Assembly (NCBI RefSeq): GCF_035653575.1
Contig: NZ_DASRBQ010000186.1
Location: forward strand, 61,314 to 125,313
Origin: Actinocrinis sp035653575
Lineage (GTDB): Bacteria; Actinomycetota; Actinomycetes; Streptomycetales; Catenulisporaceae
Reading direction: 5' to 3'
Length of the DNA: 64,000 bases
Position numbers and translations under genes: made by a program. Shown here in pieces: positions 42,173 to 51,062 of the stretch. The notes under the pieces were generated by a model. The model saw only the letters and a list, made by a program, of their open reading frames with translations, was not told where the DNA came from and made no database searches. The first letter of the stretch is position 1, and each line of letters starts with the position of its first letter.

Positions 42173-43861
42173 TTATCGGAGCTTTGAGTCGCGTTTGGCA
42201 CGGGCCACGCCCAGCGCCCACGCGGCGAGCGCGGCGGCGGCCATCGCGAGCTCGGGCCAGGCGCCGACCCGGTCGGCGAGGGTCAGCCCGGTGCGCGGGG
42301 TGACTTCGGCGGCGACCACCGCCGGGGTGAACTGCTTCGTCTGCTGGCGGATGTTGCCGTCCGGGGTGATGTACCCGGAGATGCCGCTGGTGGCGGCGAT
42401 CATCACCGGGCGGCCGTGTTCGACCGCGCGCAGCTGGGTGATCGCCAGCTGTTGCTCCGGCTGCCCGCTCCAGCCGTAGGTCGCGTTGTTCGTCTGCACG
42501 ACCAGCACCCCGGTCTGGCTGTTGACCGACGAGCGCACCGTGTCGTCGTAGGCGACCTCGAAGCAGATGACATCCGCGATGTGTACTCCGCCGACGGTGA
42601 GGATGCCGGGCTTGTTACCGGGAACATCGTCGCGCGGGACGCGGGCGAGTTCGGAGATGTACCGCGTCAGCAGCGAGCGGTACGGGATGTACTCGCCGAA
42701 CGGAACCAGGTGTCGCTTGGCGTAGGTGGCGCCGGGGCCGGTGACCGGGTCCCAGACGATGCCTTCGTTGCGCGCCTGCCCCTTGCCGAGCAGCACCACT
42801 GTTCCGACCAGAACCTGGGTGTGGACGGCCTGGGCGGCCTGGGTGAGCGCGGCGTAGGCGATCGGGTCCTGGAAGGGGTCGACGTCGTCGGAGTCCTCGG
42901 GCCAGAACACCGCGGCCGGCTGCGGCAGCTTGCCCGCGGCGACCTCGGCCGCGTACTGCTCCGTGACGTTCAGGTGGTTGTCGAGCACCGCCGAGGCCTG
43001 TCCGTAGGCGTCGAGGCCGGTGCGCGGTACGTTGCCTTGGATCGCGGCGAGTTGAACGGGCTTCTCGGCAGTCGTCTGAAGCGGGGTCAGAATGCCGGCC
43101 AGCGGGACGAGCACGGCGAGCGCGAGCCAGCCCGCCGCTGCGCTCCAGGCGCGACGCGCCGAGGTCTCGTTGCCGGAACGCAGGACGTGATACGCCGTCA
43201 GGAGCACGGCAGCCAGGGTGGTGCCGACCAGGGCGGTGGCGAAAGTGACCAACGGCGCGCCACCGAGCGCGGCCAGCGGGGTGAGGACGGTGTGGCTCTG
43301 GCTGAAGGCGAGCCGGCCCCAGGAGAAGCCCTGCAGCGGCCAGCGGTCGCGCAGCGCCTCCTCGGCCACCCAGAGCAGCGCCTGCCAGAGCACCGCGCCG
43401 CGCAGCCGGCCGACCGCGGCGGTGGCCGCGCCGAGCGGCACGAAGTAGAACGCCTCCACGATGGCCAGCACGATCCAGGCGTCGGTGCCGACGGTCGTGA
43501 CCCACTTGAAGGACAGGAAGCAGAAGGCCAGCCCGAACCACAGGCCGCACCAGGCCGCGGCGACGGCGGGCCGACGCAGGCCGCGGCGGGCTCGCAGGCG
43601 GGCGGCGTTGTGCGCGCACAGGACGAAGCCGGCGACGCTGATCGGCGCGAGCCACCACCAGCCGATCGGCGGGAAGGCGGCGACGAGCAGGAACCCGAGC
43701 GCGATCGCGGCCAGTTGCGGCAGCCAGTGCAGGCCGGGTCGTGGTTTGCGCAATCGCGGTCTGCGCCAGCGCGGGCGGCGCAGTCGCGGGACGGGCAGGC
43801 GGCGGCTTCGCGTCCGCGATTCCTCGCTCACGCTCTCTATCGAGGCCGGCACCGTGTCCAC
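42173..43861 (-). CDS. lnt: Apolipoprotein N-acyltransferase (Lnt)
   Basis: A 562-residue membrane enzyme that N-acylates lipoproteins. An Arg/Pro-rich cytoplasmic N-terminus (RRPRWRRPRLRKPRP) precedes six or so membrane helices, and the nitrilase-like domain follows. The Glu-Lys-Cys triad appears in VFWPEDSDDVD, YAKRHLVPFGEYIP and DVICFEVAYDD. The GTG start is the first reasonable one. It shares a transcript with ppm1, and possibly with the amidohydrolase 70 bases upstream. Confidence 0.9.
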   Translation of the reverse strand: MDTVPASIESVSEESRTRSRRLPVPRLRRPRWRRPRLRKPRPGLHWLPQLAAIALGFLLVAAFPPIGWWWLAPISVAGFVLCAHNAARLRARRGLRRPAVAAAWCGLWFGLAFCFLSFKWVTTVGTDAWIVLAIVEAFYFVPLGAATAAVGRLRGAVLWQALLWVAEEALRDRWPLQGFSWGRLAFSQSHTVLTPLAALGGAPLVTFATALVGTTLAAVLLTAYHVLRSGNETSARRAWSAAAGWLALAVLVPLAGILTPLQTTAEKPVQLAAIQGNVPRTGLDAYGQASAVLDNHLNVTEQYAAEVAAGKLPQPAAVFWPEDSDDVDPFQDPIAYAALTQAAQAVHTQVLVGTVVLLGKGQARNEGIVWDPVTGPGATYAKRHLVPFGEYIPYRSLLTRYISELARVPRDDVPGNKPGILTVGGVHIADVICFEVAYDDTVRSSVNSQTGVLVVQTNNATYGWSGQPEQQLAITQLRAVEHGRPVMIAATSGISGYITPDGNIRQQTKQFTPAVVAAEVTPRTGLTLADRVGAWPELAMAAAALAAWALGVARAKRDSKLR

Positions 43862-43931
43862 TTCGCGGAAGTGTACAGCCGTTGCCTGAGACGCCGGTTG
43901 ATCAGGTCGTTACCGACCGCCCCCGCTGAGC

Positions 43932-45641
43932 TCAGGCGGCGAGCAGGTCGTGGATCGGACGTCCGCGCACCGCCGTGCGCAGGCAGCGTGGCAGGTCGAG
44001 TCCGGGCGTCAGATCGGGCAGACCGGGCACCGCGGCCCGCTCGTCGGTGGACCACGCGGCGACCCGCTCGTCGGGGGCCTGCACGATCAGGTCTCCGGCT
44101 TCCCACACGGCGTACGTCGCCGGGGCTCCGGGTGACAGGACGCCGGTCTCGTCCTGCGGCACGCCCGCCGCGGCCGGGTTCAGCGCGCGCCATCCGCCGC
44201 GGGTGTGCGCCGCGAACGCGGCGCGCGCGGTCATGCGCGAAGCCGCGGTGCGGTGGAAGACCGCGGCGCGCACCGCCTCCCACGGGCCGAGCGGGATGAC
44301 CGGCGAGTCGGAGCCGAACGCCAGCACGACGCCTGCCGCGGTCGTCGCCGCGAACGGGTTCATGCCGAGCGCACGGCCGGGTCCGAGGCGCTGGACGTAC
44401 ATACCGTCGGTCCCGCCCCACGCCGCGTCGAATCCGGGCTGCGCCGAGACCACGACGCCGTGGTGCGCGAACTTCTTGATGTGCTCGCTGTCCATCAGCT
44501 CGGCGTGTTCGGCGCGCACCCGCATGGCTCGCAGTCGCCGCTCGCCCACCAATTCATGTGCGAGGTCGAGCCCGGCGACCAGCAAGTCGAGCCCGTAGTC
44601 GCCGATGACGTGGAAGCCGGGTTGCACCTGCGCTTCGACGCAGGAGACGAGGAACGCACCGATCTGTTCGGCCGTCAGGTATGCCGCGCCTGCGTAGCCG
44701 GCCGCCGTCGCGCCGCCGAGGCCCGACTCGCTCGCGTCGGCGTAGGGCTCGCGCAGGCAAGCGGTGTGGGAGCCGATCGCGCCGTCGATGAACAGGTCGC
44801 CGCCCGCGCCCACGCCGCCGAGTTCGACGGCCTTGATCGGGTCGGTCAGCTCCCCCCAGTAGCCGAATACGTAGGGGCTGGCAGTGCTCGGATCAGCGGC
44901 CAGCGCGAGCAGGCTGGTGAAGTCGTCCTCGCCGGAGATCTGCGGACCGGCGCACTCGTGGACGGCTCCGATGCCGAGTTCGGCGGCGCGGCGCAGCGCG
45001 GCGAGCTGCGCGTCAGCACGCTGAGCGGCGGTAATGGAGCCGAGAGCAGCGGCGCGTACCGCGTGGTGGGCGTCGCGCGAGAGCGGGCCGTCCTCGGCGT
45101 ATCCGGTGGCTGAGCGGGCCTCCGGGGCCGCGTCGAGCAGCGCGCTGGAGACGACTGCGCTGTGCACGTCGACCCGGGAGAGGTAGGTGCGGCGGCCGCC
45201 CGCCGCGCGATCCAGCTCGGCTCGGGTGAGTGGTTTCCGGCCGTCCGGCGTGCCGTGATCCCAGGTGGTCTCGTCCCAACCGGTACCGAGCACGACCGCG
45301 TCGTCCGGAAGCGAAGCCGCGAAGGCGGCGATCCGACCCAGCGCGTCGGAGCGCGAGGCACACCCGGATAGGTCAAGGCCGGTGAGCGCGAGGCCGGTCG
45401 AGGTGGCGTGCACGTGCGCGTCCACGAAGGCCGGGGTGACGAGCGCGCCATGCAGGTCGATCGACTCGTCAACCCCGCCGGCCTGCGCCTCGGCCGCGCC
45501 TTGCGAACCGACCCAGGCGACGGTGCCGTTCTCGACGACCATCGCGGTGGCGAACGGATCGGCCGGGGTGTAAATCGCGCCGTTGTGCAGCAGCGTCGTC
45601 TTGGATCGTGCCTCGCCGGGTGACCTGCCCTCAGCCGTCAT
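43932..45641 (-). CDS. Amidohydrolase family protein (YtcJ-like)
   Basis: A 569-residue metal-dependent hydrolase of the amidohydrolase 3 family. The metal His pair occurs in PAFVDAHVHATSTGL; later ligands lie in GFHVIGDYGLD and RVRAEHAELMDSEHI, with the final Asp in LAFGSDSPVIPLGPW. Family members hydrolyse N-acyl or cyclic amide compounds; the substrate is unknown. It starts 9 bases after the FUSC stop on the same strand, so they form an operon: an exporter-like protein with a hydrolase. Confidence 0.87.
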   Translation of the reverse strand: MTAEGRSPGEARSKTTLLHNGAIYTPADPFATAMVVENGTVAWVGSQGAAEAQAGGVDESIDLHGALVTPAFVDAHVHATSTGLALTGLDLSGCASRSDALGRIAAFAASLPDDAVVLGTGWDETTWDHGTPDGRKPLTRAELDRAAGGRRTYLSRVDVHSAVVSSALLDAAPEARSATGYAEDGPLSRDAHHAVRAAALGSITAAQRADAQLAALRRAAELGIGAVHECAGPQISGEDDFTSLLALAADPSTASPYVFGYWGELTDPIKAVELGGVGAGGDLFIDGAIGSHTACLREPYADASESGLGGATAAGYAGAAYLTAEQIGAFLVSCVEAQVQPGFHVIGDYGLDLLVAGLDLAHELVGERRLRAMRVRAEHAELMDSEHIKKFAHHGVVVSAQPGFDAAWGGTDGMYVQRLGPGRALGMNPFAATTAAGVVLAFGSDSPVIPLGPWEAVRAAVFHRTAASRMTARAAFAAHTRGGWRALNPAAAGVPQDETGVLSPGAPATYAVWEAGDLIVQAPDERVAAWSTDERAAVPGLPDLTPGLDLPRCLRTAVRGRPIHDLLAA

Positions 45642-45650
45642 GCACTCAGC

Positions 45651-46715
45651 TTAGGAGGGGCGGGCGTGCGAGGCGACCAGGGCGATGGTCCCGCCGAGCA
45701 GGGTCGCAAGCAGCCGGGGCACGACCGTCTGGCCCGCCCCGAACCCGAGCAGATCGAGCAATACGACCACGAAACCGGTCAGGAACACCGAGTAGAGGAA
45801 GTAGTTAGCCGAGAAGACGGTGTACCCGAGCGTGATCGCGACGCCCGCGCCGATCAGCAGCGCGGCGGGACCGAAGTGGGCGAGCGCGACGAGCGGCAGG
45901 CCGAGCAGGATGCCGACCGCGGTGCCGCCGATGCGGTCGAGGGCGCGGCGCACGGTGAGTACGTGCTCTGTCTTGAGTACCAGCACGGCGGTCAGTGCGG
46001 CCCAGTACGGGTGCGCGAGGCCGAGCAGCAGCGCGGCACTCTGTGCGATGGCCGCGGTGACGGCGAGACGCAGCGCGTGCTGGCCGTGGTGCGTGCTCAA
46101 GCCGACGTGGGCGCGGATCGTGGTGGCGAGGTGAGCGGCGAATTCGCGGGCGCTACGCCGGGGAAGAGGCGCTGACGCGGCGTCGATGTCAGTCCGTTCC
46201 GCGTGGACGGCGAGCGCGACGAGTGCGGCCTGAAAGAGTCCGCCGACGAGAACGAATCCCGCGCGTGCGGCGGCTTGGCGGGGCGTGTCCGGCGTGGAGG
46301 TGGCGATGAGCAGCGCGCCCGGCCATTGGAGCGCGGCGATGGCTACCCGGTCGCTGAACGCGCCCGCGATGCCGGCCGCGTAGGCGAAGGCAGCGATGAA
46401 CAGAACGAGCAGCGCCGGGGTGTTGGCGTCAAGGGCGCCGACGAAGGTTCCCCATGCCATGCCAACCGAAGCGAGTGCGACGGCGGTCGGCTTCTTGCGG
46501 CCCTCGCCAAGCATCGCTGCGAACCCAGACGGTAAGGCACCGAGAGCCGCGTAGACGCCGTAGTCGTAGCGGCCAAGGCACACGCCGAGTGCGAGCGGCA
46601 GCATCACGCCGAATGCGAGGCGGACGCCGCGTATCGGGGCCAGCGCGGAGCGCGGCGCTTGGGCGATCCGGCCCGGGGATCGAAGTTCGCGAACAGTTTC
46701 GCTGTAGGTGGACAC
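45651..46715 (-). CDS. FUSC-family membrane protein (aromatic acid exporter-like)
   Basis: A 354-residue integral membrane protein with two sets of hydrophobic helices, as in FUSC/aromatic acid exporter proteins (GVRLAFGVMLPLALGVCLGR, AAIAQSAALLLGLAHPYWAA and RRALDRIGGTAVGILLG are family segments). It may export aromatic or other small acids. GGGGGAGGG before the GTG at 46715 fixes the start. It diverges from a LysR regulator and is cotranscribed with the amidohydrolase. Confidence 0.85.
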   Translation of the reverse strand: MSTYSETVRELRSPGRIAQAPRSALAPIRGVRLAFGVMLPLALGVCLGRYDYGVYAALGALPSGFAAMLGEGRKKPTAVALASVGMAWGTFVGALDANTPALLVLFIAAFAYAAGIAGAFSDRVAIAALQWPGALLIATSTPDTPRQAAARAGFVLVGGLFQAALVALAVHAERTDIDAASAPLPRRSAREFAAHLATTIRAHVGLSTHHGQHALRLAVTAAIAQSAALLLGLAHPYWAALTAVLVLKTEHVLTVRRALDRIGGTAVGILLGLPLVALAHFGPAALLIGAGVAITLGYTVFSANYFLYSVFLTGFVVVLLDLLGFGAGQTVVPRLLATLLGGTIALVASHARPS

Positions 46716-46805
46716 GGCCCTCCCCCGGCAGTGCTGTGGACGGGCGACGCGTCTTCGGGCCGTCCCCGCCGCGTCCCGGGCGGGACGCGGTCGAGGCGGT
46801 TCCAT

Positions 46806-46871
46806 GGTGACTCAGGCAGGCCTGATGCGTCCAATAACCTGAGATCACCGTTTCCATGCGTTTTTCGCATG
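46806..46871. promoter_or_regulatory. LysR-type control region between FUSC and LysR genes
   Basis: CATGCG-N5-CGCATG (46855-46871) is a perfect dyad 13 bases before the LysR ATG, a usual autoregulatory site for LysR proteins. A second, wider dyad pairs GGTGACTCAGG (46806-46816) with CCTGAGATCACC (46838-46849), perfect except for one extra base. Together they look like the two sites LysR proteins use at divergent promoters. Confidence 0.6.
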
Positions 46872-46884
46872 TAAGAATTCAGGT

Positions 46885-47790
46885 ATGCAGATCGAGGAGT
46901 TGCGCTGGTTCACCGTGCTGTGCGAGACGGGGAACGTCGGGCGCGCCGCGGCCGAACTCGGCTTGTCGCAGCCGGGATTGTCCCGAGCGCTGGCCCGGCT
47001 GGAGCAGGAGCTCGGCGCGCCGCTGTTCGACCGCAAGGGCCGCGTCCTCGCGCTCAACCGCTACGGCGAGGCGTTCCTCGCCCACGCGCGCCGGGTGCTG
47101 CGGGAACTGGAGGCCGGGCGGCGGGCGGTTGCGGAGCTGGCCAGTCCCGAATCCGGCACGGTGGCGATGGCGTTCCTCCACACGGTCGGCCCGTGGCTGG
47201 TACCGCGCCTGCTGCTCTCCTTTCGCGCGCAATACCCGGGCGTGCGCTTCCACCTGATCCAGGGCGGTTCGGCCACCAATCTGGCCGCCCTCGAGCGCGG
47301 CGAGGTGGACCTGGTGATCACCTCGCCGCGCCCGGACGGCCCGCGGCTCGTCTGGCGGCCGCTGCGCCGCGAGCAGCTGTACCTGGCCGTCCCGGTGGAG
47401 CATCGATTCGCGCGACGGCAACGAGTACGCCTCGCCGAAGCGGCTGCGGAGACCTTCGTGGCCAACAAGCCGGGCACCGGTCTACGTGAATCCACCGAGG
47501 AACTGTGGCGCGAGGCCGGCATCGCCCCGACGGTCGCGTTCGAGGGCGACGACGTGGCGACGCTGCGCGGGATGGTCGCGGTCGGACTCGGCGTGGCGGT
47601 TCTGCCGCGTGCGCGAACGTACGACGGCGGCATCGACCAGGCCGGAGACCCGTGGCTGCGGTACGTCCCGCTGGCCGGAACCGGCGGCACGCGCGTGCTC
47701 GGCCTGGTTTGGCGGGAGGATCGCTGGGCGTCCCCGGCGGTGACGGCGTTCCGTGAGTCAGTGCTCGCACTCGCGCCGGAGCTGCCGTAG
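46885..47790 (+). CDS. LysR-family transcriptional regulator
   Basis: A 301-residue LysR regulator. The N-terminal helix-turn-helix (LRWFTVLCETGNVGRAAAEL, SQPGLSRALARLEQELGAPL, FDRKGR) and the periplasmic-binding-protein-like effector domain are complete. It diverges from the FUSC-amidohydrolase operon, its probable target, with two dyads in the shared region. The ATG lacks a strong ribosome site. A repeat-containing hairpin follows the stop. Confidence 0.88.
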   Translation: MQIEELRWFTVLCETGNVGRAAAELGLSQPGLSRALARLEQELGAPLFDRKGRVLALNRYGEAFLAHARRVLRELEAGRRAVAELASPESGTVAMAFLHTVGPWLVPRLLLSFRAQYPGVRFHLIQGGSATNLAALERGEVDLVITSPRPDGPRLVWRPLRREQLYLAVPVEHRFARRQRVRLAEAAAETFVANKPGTGLRESTEELWREAGIAPTVAFEGDDVATLRGMVAVGLGVAVLPRARTYDGGIDQAGDPWLRYVPLAGTGGTRVLGLVWREDRWASPAVTAFRESVLALAPELP

Positions 47791-47827
47791 CCGCGGATCC
47801 GATGGATCCGATGGATCCGATCCGCGG
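47791..47827. terminator. Hairpin with three 9-base repeats between LysR and sirtuin genes
   Basis: CCGCGGATC (47791-47799) pairs with GATCCGCGG (47819-47827). The loop and arms include three tandem copies of GGATCCGAT (47795-47821). It begins directly after the LysR stop and lies between convergent genes. Confidence 0.55.
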
Positions 47828-47850
47828 TGACGGAACCGCATGACGAGCTG

Positions 47851-48609
47851 TCAGGCCGTCTGTCCGGCCGTAGCGCTGAGCTCTGCGACGATGCGCGGCA
47901 GCGCCTGCGAGATCGGTTCGCGGATGATCTCGCTGGCCAGGTCGTCGTAGGGCGTCGGCTCGTTGTTGATGATCACCAGGTCGGCGCCCGAATCGACGGC
48001 CACTTCGCAGAGCCCGGCGGCCGGGTGCACGCGCAGCGAGGTGCCCACTGCGAGGAAGATCTCGCAGACCTGGGCGTACACGGCGGCCTGGGCGATCACT
48101 TCCTCGTCGAGCGCCTGCCCGAACATGATCGTCGCGGACTTGAGGATGCCGCCGCAGCGCAGGCAGGCCGGATCCGGTTCACCGGCGGCGACGCGGTCGA
48201 GCGTCTCGCGCATCGTGACCCGGGCGGCGCAGGAGACGCAGACCACCTCGAACATGTTGCCGTGCAGTTCGAGCACCCGGCGCCCGCTCGAGCCGGCCCG
48301 CTGGTGCAGCCGGTCGATGTTCTGCGTCAGGATGCGAACGGACCTGCCCGAGCGCTCGAGATCCACCAGCGCCCGGTGCCCGGCGTTGGGCTCAGCCTGC
48401 CACGCGGGATTGTCCCGCCGCGCCAGCCAGGAGCGCTCCCGCAGCCGAGGGTCGATCAGATAGTCCTGGTAGTTCGCGCTCAGCTCGGCGATCGGATTGC
48501 GCGTCCAGACGCCCTGAGGCCCGCGGAAGTCCGGGATTCCGGAATCAGTCGAGATGCCCGCGCCGGTGAGCACGGCGATCGGTCCGGTACGCCGCCGCCA
48601 GTCGTTCAT
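47851..48609 (-). CDS. Sir2-family NAD-dependent protein deacylase
   Basis: A 252-residue sirtuin that removes acyl groups from lysines with NAD. The motifs are LTGAGISTDSGIPDFRG, ILTQNIDRLHQRAG, the catalytic His in ELHGNMF and a zinc site with paired Cys (CVSC and CLRC). The Ala/Tyr/Arg pattern that marks SIRT5-like desuccinylases is not evident. The ATG at 48609 is the first reasonable start. It lies alone between LysR and Lrp genes. Confidence 0.9.
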   Translation of the reverse strand: MNDWRRRTGPIAVLTGAGISTDSGIPDFRGPQGVWTRNPIAELSANYQDYLIDPRLRERSWLARRDNPAWQAEPNAGHRALVDLERSGRSVRILTQNIDRLHQRAGSSGRRVLELHGNMFEVVCVSCAARVTMRETLDRVAAGEPDPACLRCGGILKSATIMFGQALDEEVIAQAAVYAQVCEIFLAVGTSLRVHPAAGLCEVAVDSGADLVIINNEPTPYDDLASEIIREPISQALPRIVAELSATAGQTA

Positions 48610-48679
48610 GCCGCCTCACCTTACAAGCAGCCCGGCTGAACGGTACTGACTTTGTGATCGGCCGCGATCGGCTGCGTGC

Positions 48680-49135
48680 TCAGCCGAGCGGCTCGGGCAG
48701 GTCGGGCAGGCGGCCGTCGAACGAGGTGGACAGCACGATCGTGGTGCGGGTCGAGACGTTCGCGGCCGAGCGGATCCTGGCCAACAGGCCCTCCAGCGCG
48801 CCGGGCGTCGCGACGTGCACCTTGAGGATGTAGTTCTCGTCACCGGCCACCGAGTGGCAGGACTCGATCTCACTCAGGCCCTTGAGCCGGTCGGGCACGT
48901 CGTCCGGCGCGGCCGGGTCGAACGGCTTGACGGAGATGAACGCGGTCAGCGGCAGGCCGATCGCCTCGGCGTCCACCACGGCGCGGTAGCCCTTGATCAC
49001 GCCGCGCTGCTCCAGCCGGCGCACCCGCTGGTGCGCGGCCGAGGTGGACAGCCCGGTGGCCTTGCCGAGGTCGGTGTAGCTCATCCGCCCATCGGCCAGC
49101 AGCAGCCGGACGATCTGCCGGTCGATCTCCTCCAT
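48680..49135 (-). CDS. Lrp/AsnC-family transcriptional regulator
   Basis: A 151-residue regulator with an N-terminal helix-turn-helix (EIDRQIVRLLLADGRMSYTD, GLSTSAAHQRVRRLEQRGVI) and a C-terminal RAM ligand-binding domain (SCHSVAGDENYILKVHV). Such proteins respond to amino acids. The ATG at 49135 begins the conserved domain; the upstream in-frame stretch is not conserved. It diverges from the HSP90-family gene, 79 bases away, but a link is not shown. Confidence 0.88.
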   Translation of the reverse strand: MEEIDRQIVRLLLADGRMSYTDLGKATGLSTSAAHQRVRRLEQRGVIKGYRAVVDAEAIGLPLTAFISVKPFDPAAPDDVPDRLKGLSEIESCHSVAGDENYILKVHVATPGALEGLLARIRSAANVSTRTTIVLSTSFDGRLPDLPEPLG

Positions 49136-49214
49136 CCCCCAACGGTAACGGGTTCGGGCAGTAGTATTCGAAACAAGGCCGCGCATGTCACAAGGCTCCC
49201 CTACGATCAGCCGC

Positions 49215-51056
49215 ATGCCGGAAAACCCGCTGACCGACCCGCCCCTGGCCGACGCGCACGCGTTCCAGGTCGACCTGCGCGGGCTGGTCGACCTGCTGTC
49301 GCACCACCTTTACTCCTCGCCGCGCATCTACGTGCGCGAACTGCTGCAGAACGCGGTGGACGCGGTGACGGCGCGGCTTGGCACCGATCCGGCGGCGCCG
49401 ACCGGCATCCGCCTGGTCGCGGACGGCGCCTCGGTGCGCATCGAGGATCCGGGGATCGGGCTGACCGAGGCGGACGTGCACCGTTTCCTGGCCACCATCG
49501 GCCGCTCCTCCAAGCGCGACGACCTGGCCGGGGCGCGGCGCGAGTTCCTCGGCCAGTTCGGCATCGGGCTGCTGGCCTGCTTCACCGTCGCCGACACCAT
49601 CCGGGTGACGACCCGCTCCGCGGCGGCCCCGGACGCGCCGCCGGTGGAGTGGCTGGCCACCTCGGACGGCCGGTACACGATCCGCGCGCTCGACCCGGCG
49701 GCGCGCCCGGAGCCCGGCACCACCGTGGAGCTGACGCCGCGTCCGGGCGCCGAGCGCTGGTTCGCGCCGGACCGGGTGGCCGCGCTGGCCAGGGACTACG
49801 GCGCCCTGCTGCCGTACCAGGTCGTCGTGGAGACGCCGGACGGCGCCGTGCGCACCACCGACAGCCCGCCGGTCTGGGACCGCGACCACGTCTCGCCGGC
49901 CGCCCGCCGCCTGGCACTGTTCGACTACGGCGAGCGGGCCCTCGGCTTCACCGCCCTCGACGTGATCGAGCTGAACGTGCCGCTGGCCGGCGTGCGCGGG
50001 GTGGCCTACGTGCTGCCGTCCGCGGCCAATCCGGCGGAGGCCGGCCGGCATCGCGTGCACCTGAAGGGCATGCTGCTCTCCGACGCGACGACCGGGCTGC
50101 TGCCGGAGTGGGCGTTCTTCGTGCGCTGCATCATCGACACGGACACGCTTCGGCCTACCGCCTCGCGCGAAGGCCTGTATGAGGACGAGACGCTCTCGGC
50201 GGTGCGCGAGGCGCTCGGCGTCCGGATACGCGACTGGCTGACCGATCTGGCGGCGCAGGACCCGACCCGGCTGGCCACGTTCCTGAGCGTGCACGCCCTG
50301 GGTGTCAAGGCGATGGCGAGGCACGACCGGGAACTGCTGCGCATCATGCTGCCGTTCCTGGACTTCGAGACCACCGACGGCCGGGTGCCGCTGACCGAGT
50401 TCGCCCGCAACCACCCGAGCATCCACCTGGCCCGGACCGTGGACGAGTTCCGGCAGGTCGCGCCGATCGCGGCGGCACAGGGCATCGGGGTGGTCAACGG
50501 CGGCTACACCTACGACGCGGACCTGGTCGAGCAGCTGCCGCAGGTCATCCCCGGCACGGTGGTCGGCGAGCTCGGCGCGGACGTGGTCACCGCGCATCTG
50601 GACCTGGTGGACCCGGCCGAGGAGCTGGCCCTGGCCGGCTTCCTGGCCTCGGCGCGGGCCACCCTCGACCCGCTGGACTGCGACGTGGTGCTGCGCGCCT
50701 TCGCCCCGGTGTCCGTCCCCGCGCTGCACCTCGACAACCGCGAGGCCCGGTACGAGCGCACCCGCGCTGAGACCGAGGCGGCGGCGGACGAGCTGTGGGC
50801 CGAGATCCTGGGCGCCCTGAAGTCCTCGGCGCCGCGCGCACAGCTGGTGCTGAATCACCACAGTCCGGTGGTCCGGCGACTGAGCGGCATAACCGACCGC
50901 ACGCTGCTGAACACGGCGGTCGAGGCGCTGTACGGCCAGGCGTTGCTGATGACGCACCGGCCGCTGCGCCCGAGCGATACCGCGCTGCTCAACCGGGCCT
51001 TCGGCGACCTGCTCGCCTGGGCGTCGCTGGCCGCGCGCGCCGGGGACGAGGTCTGA
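49215..51056 (+). CDS. HSP90-family ATPase chaperone
   Basis: A 613-residue HSP90/HtpG-type protein. The ATP-binding domain has ELLQNAVDA, IEDPGIGLTEAD and GQFGIGLLACFTVAD, close to the usual ELISNASDA, DNGIGM and GQFGVGF motifs; the middle domain keeps the arginine in RPTASREGLYED. The C-terminal third is diverged. It forms a tight pair with the following TPR gene (6-base gap). The ATG at 49215 is chosen since TACGAT (49202-49207) could be a -10 for a leaderless mRNA; the ATG at 49185 would add 10 residues. It is probably a specialised HSP90 with a partner rather than the general one. Confidence 0.85.
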   Translation: MPENPLTDPPLADAHAFQVDLRGLVDLLSHHLYSSPRIYVRELLQNAVDAVTARLGTDPAAPTGIRLVADGASVRIEDPGIGLTEADVHRFLATIGRSSKRDDLAGARREFLGQFGIGLLACFTVADTIRVTTRSAAAPDAPPVEWLATSDGRYTIRALDPAARPEPGTTVELTPRPGAERWFAPDRVAALARDYGALLPYQVVVETPDGAVRTTDSPPVWDRDHVSPAARRLALFDYGERALGFTALDVIELNVPLAGVRGVAYVLPSAANPAEAGRHRVHLKGMLLSDATTGLLPEWAFFVRCIIDTDTLRPTASREGLYEDETLSAVREALGVRIRDWLTDLAAQDPTRLATFLSVHALGVKAMARHDRELLRIMLPFLDFETTDGRVPLTEFARNHPSIHLARTVDEFRQVAPIAAAQGIGVVNGGYTYDADLVEQLPQVIPGTVVGELGADVVTAHLDLVDPAEELALAGFLASARATLDPLDCDVVLRAFAPVSVPALHLDNREARYERTRAETEAAADELWAEILGALKSSAPRAQLVLNHHSPVVRRLSGITDRTLLNTAVEALYGQALLMTHRPLRPSDTALLNRAFGDLLAWASLAARAGDEV

Positions 51057-51062
51057 GTCGCG

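Noticed and set aside
42416..44299. Long plus-strand frame opposite lnt and the amidohydrolase
   Set aside because: It spans two recognised minus-strand genes and is low-complexity; an antisense by-product of codon bias.
51039..51056. C-terminal GDEV of the HSP90-like protein as an MEEVD-type TPR-docking motif
   Set aside because: It ends in Val rather than Asp and lacks the second Glu, so it does not match the eukaryotic motif closely enough to claim docking.
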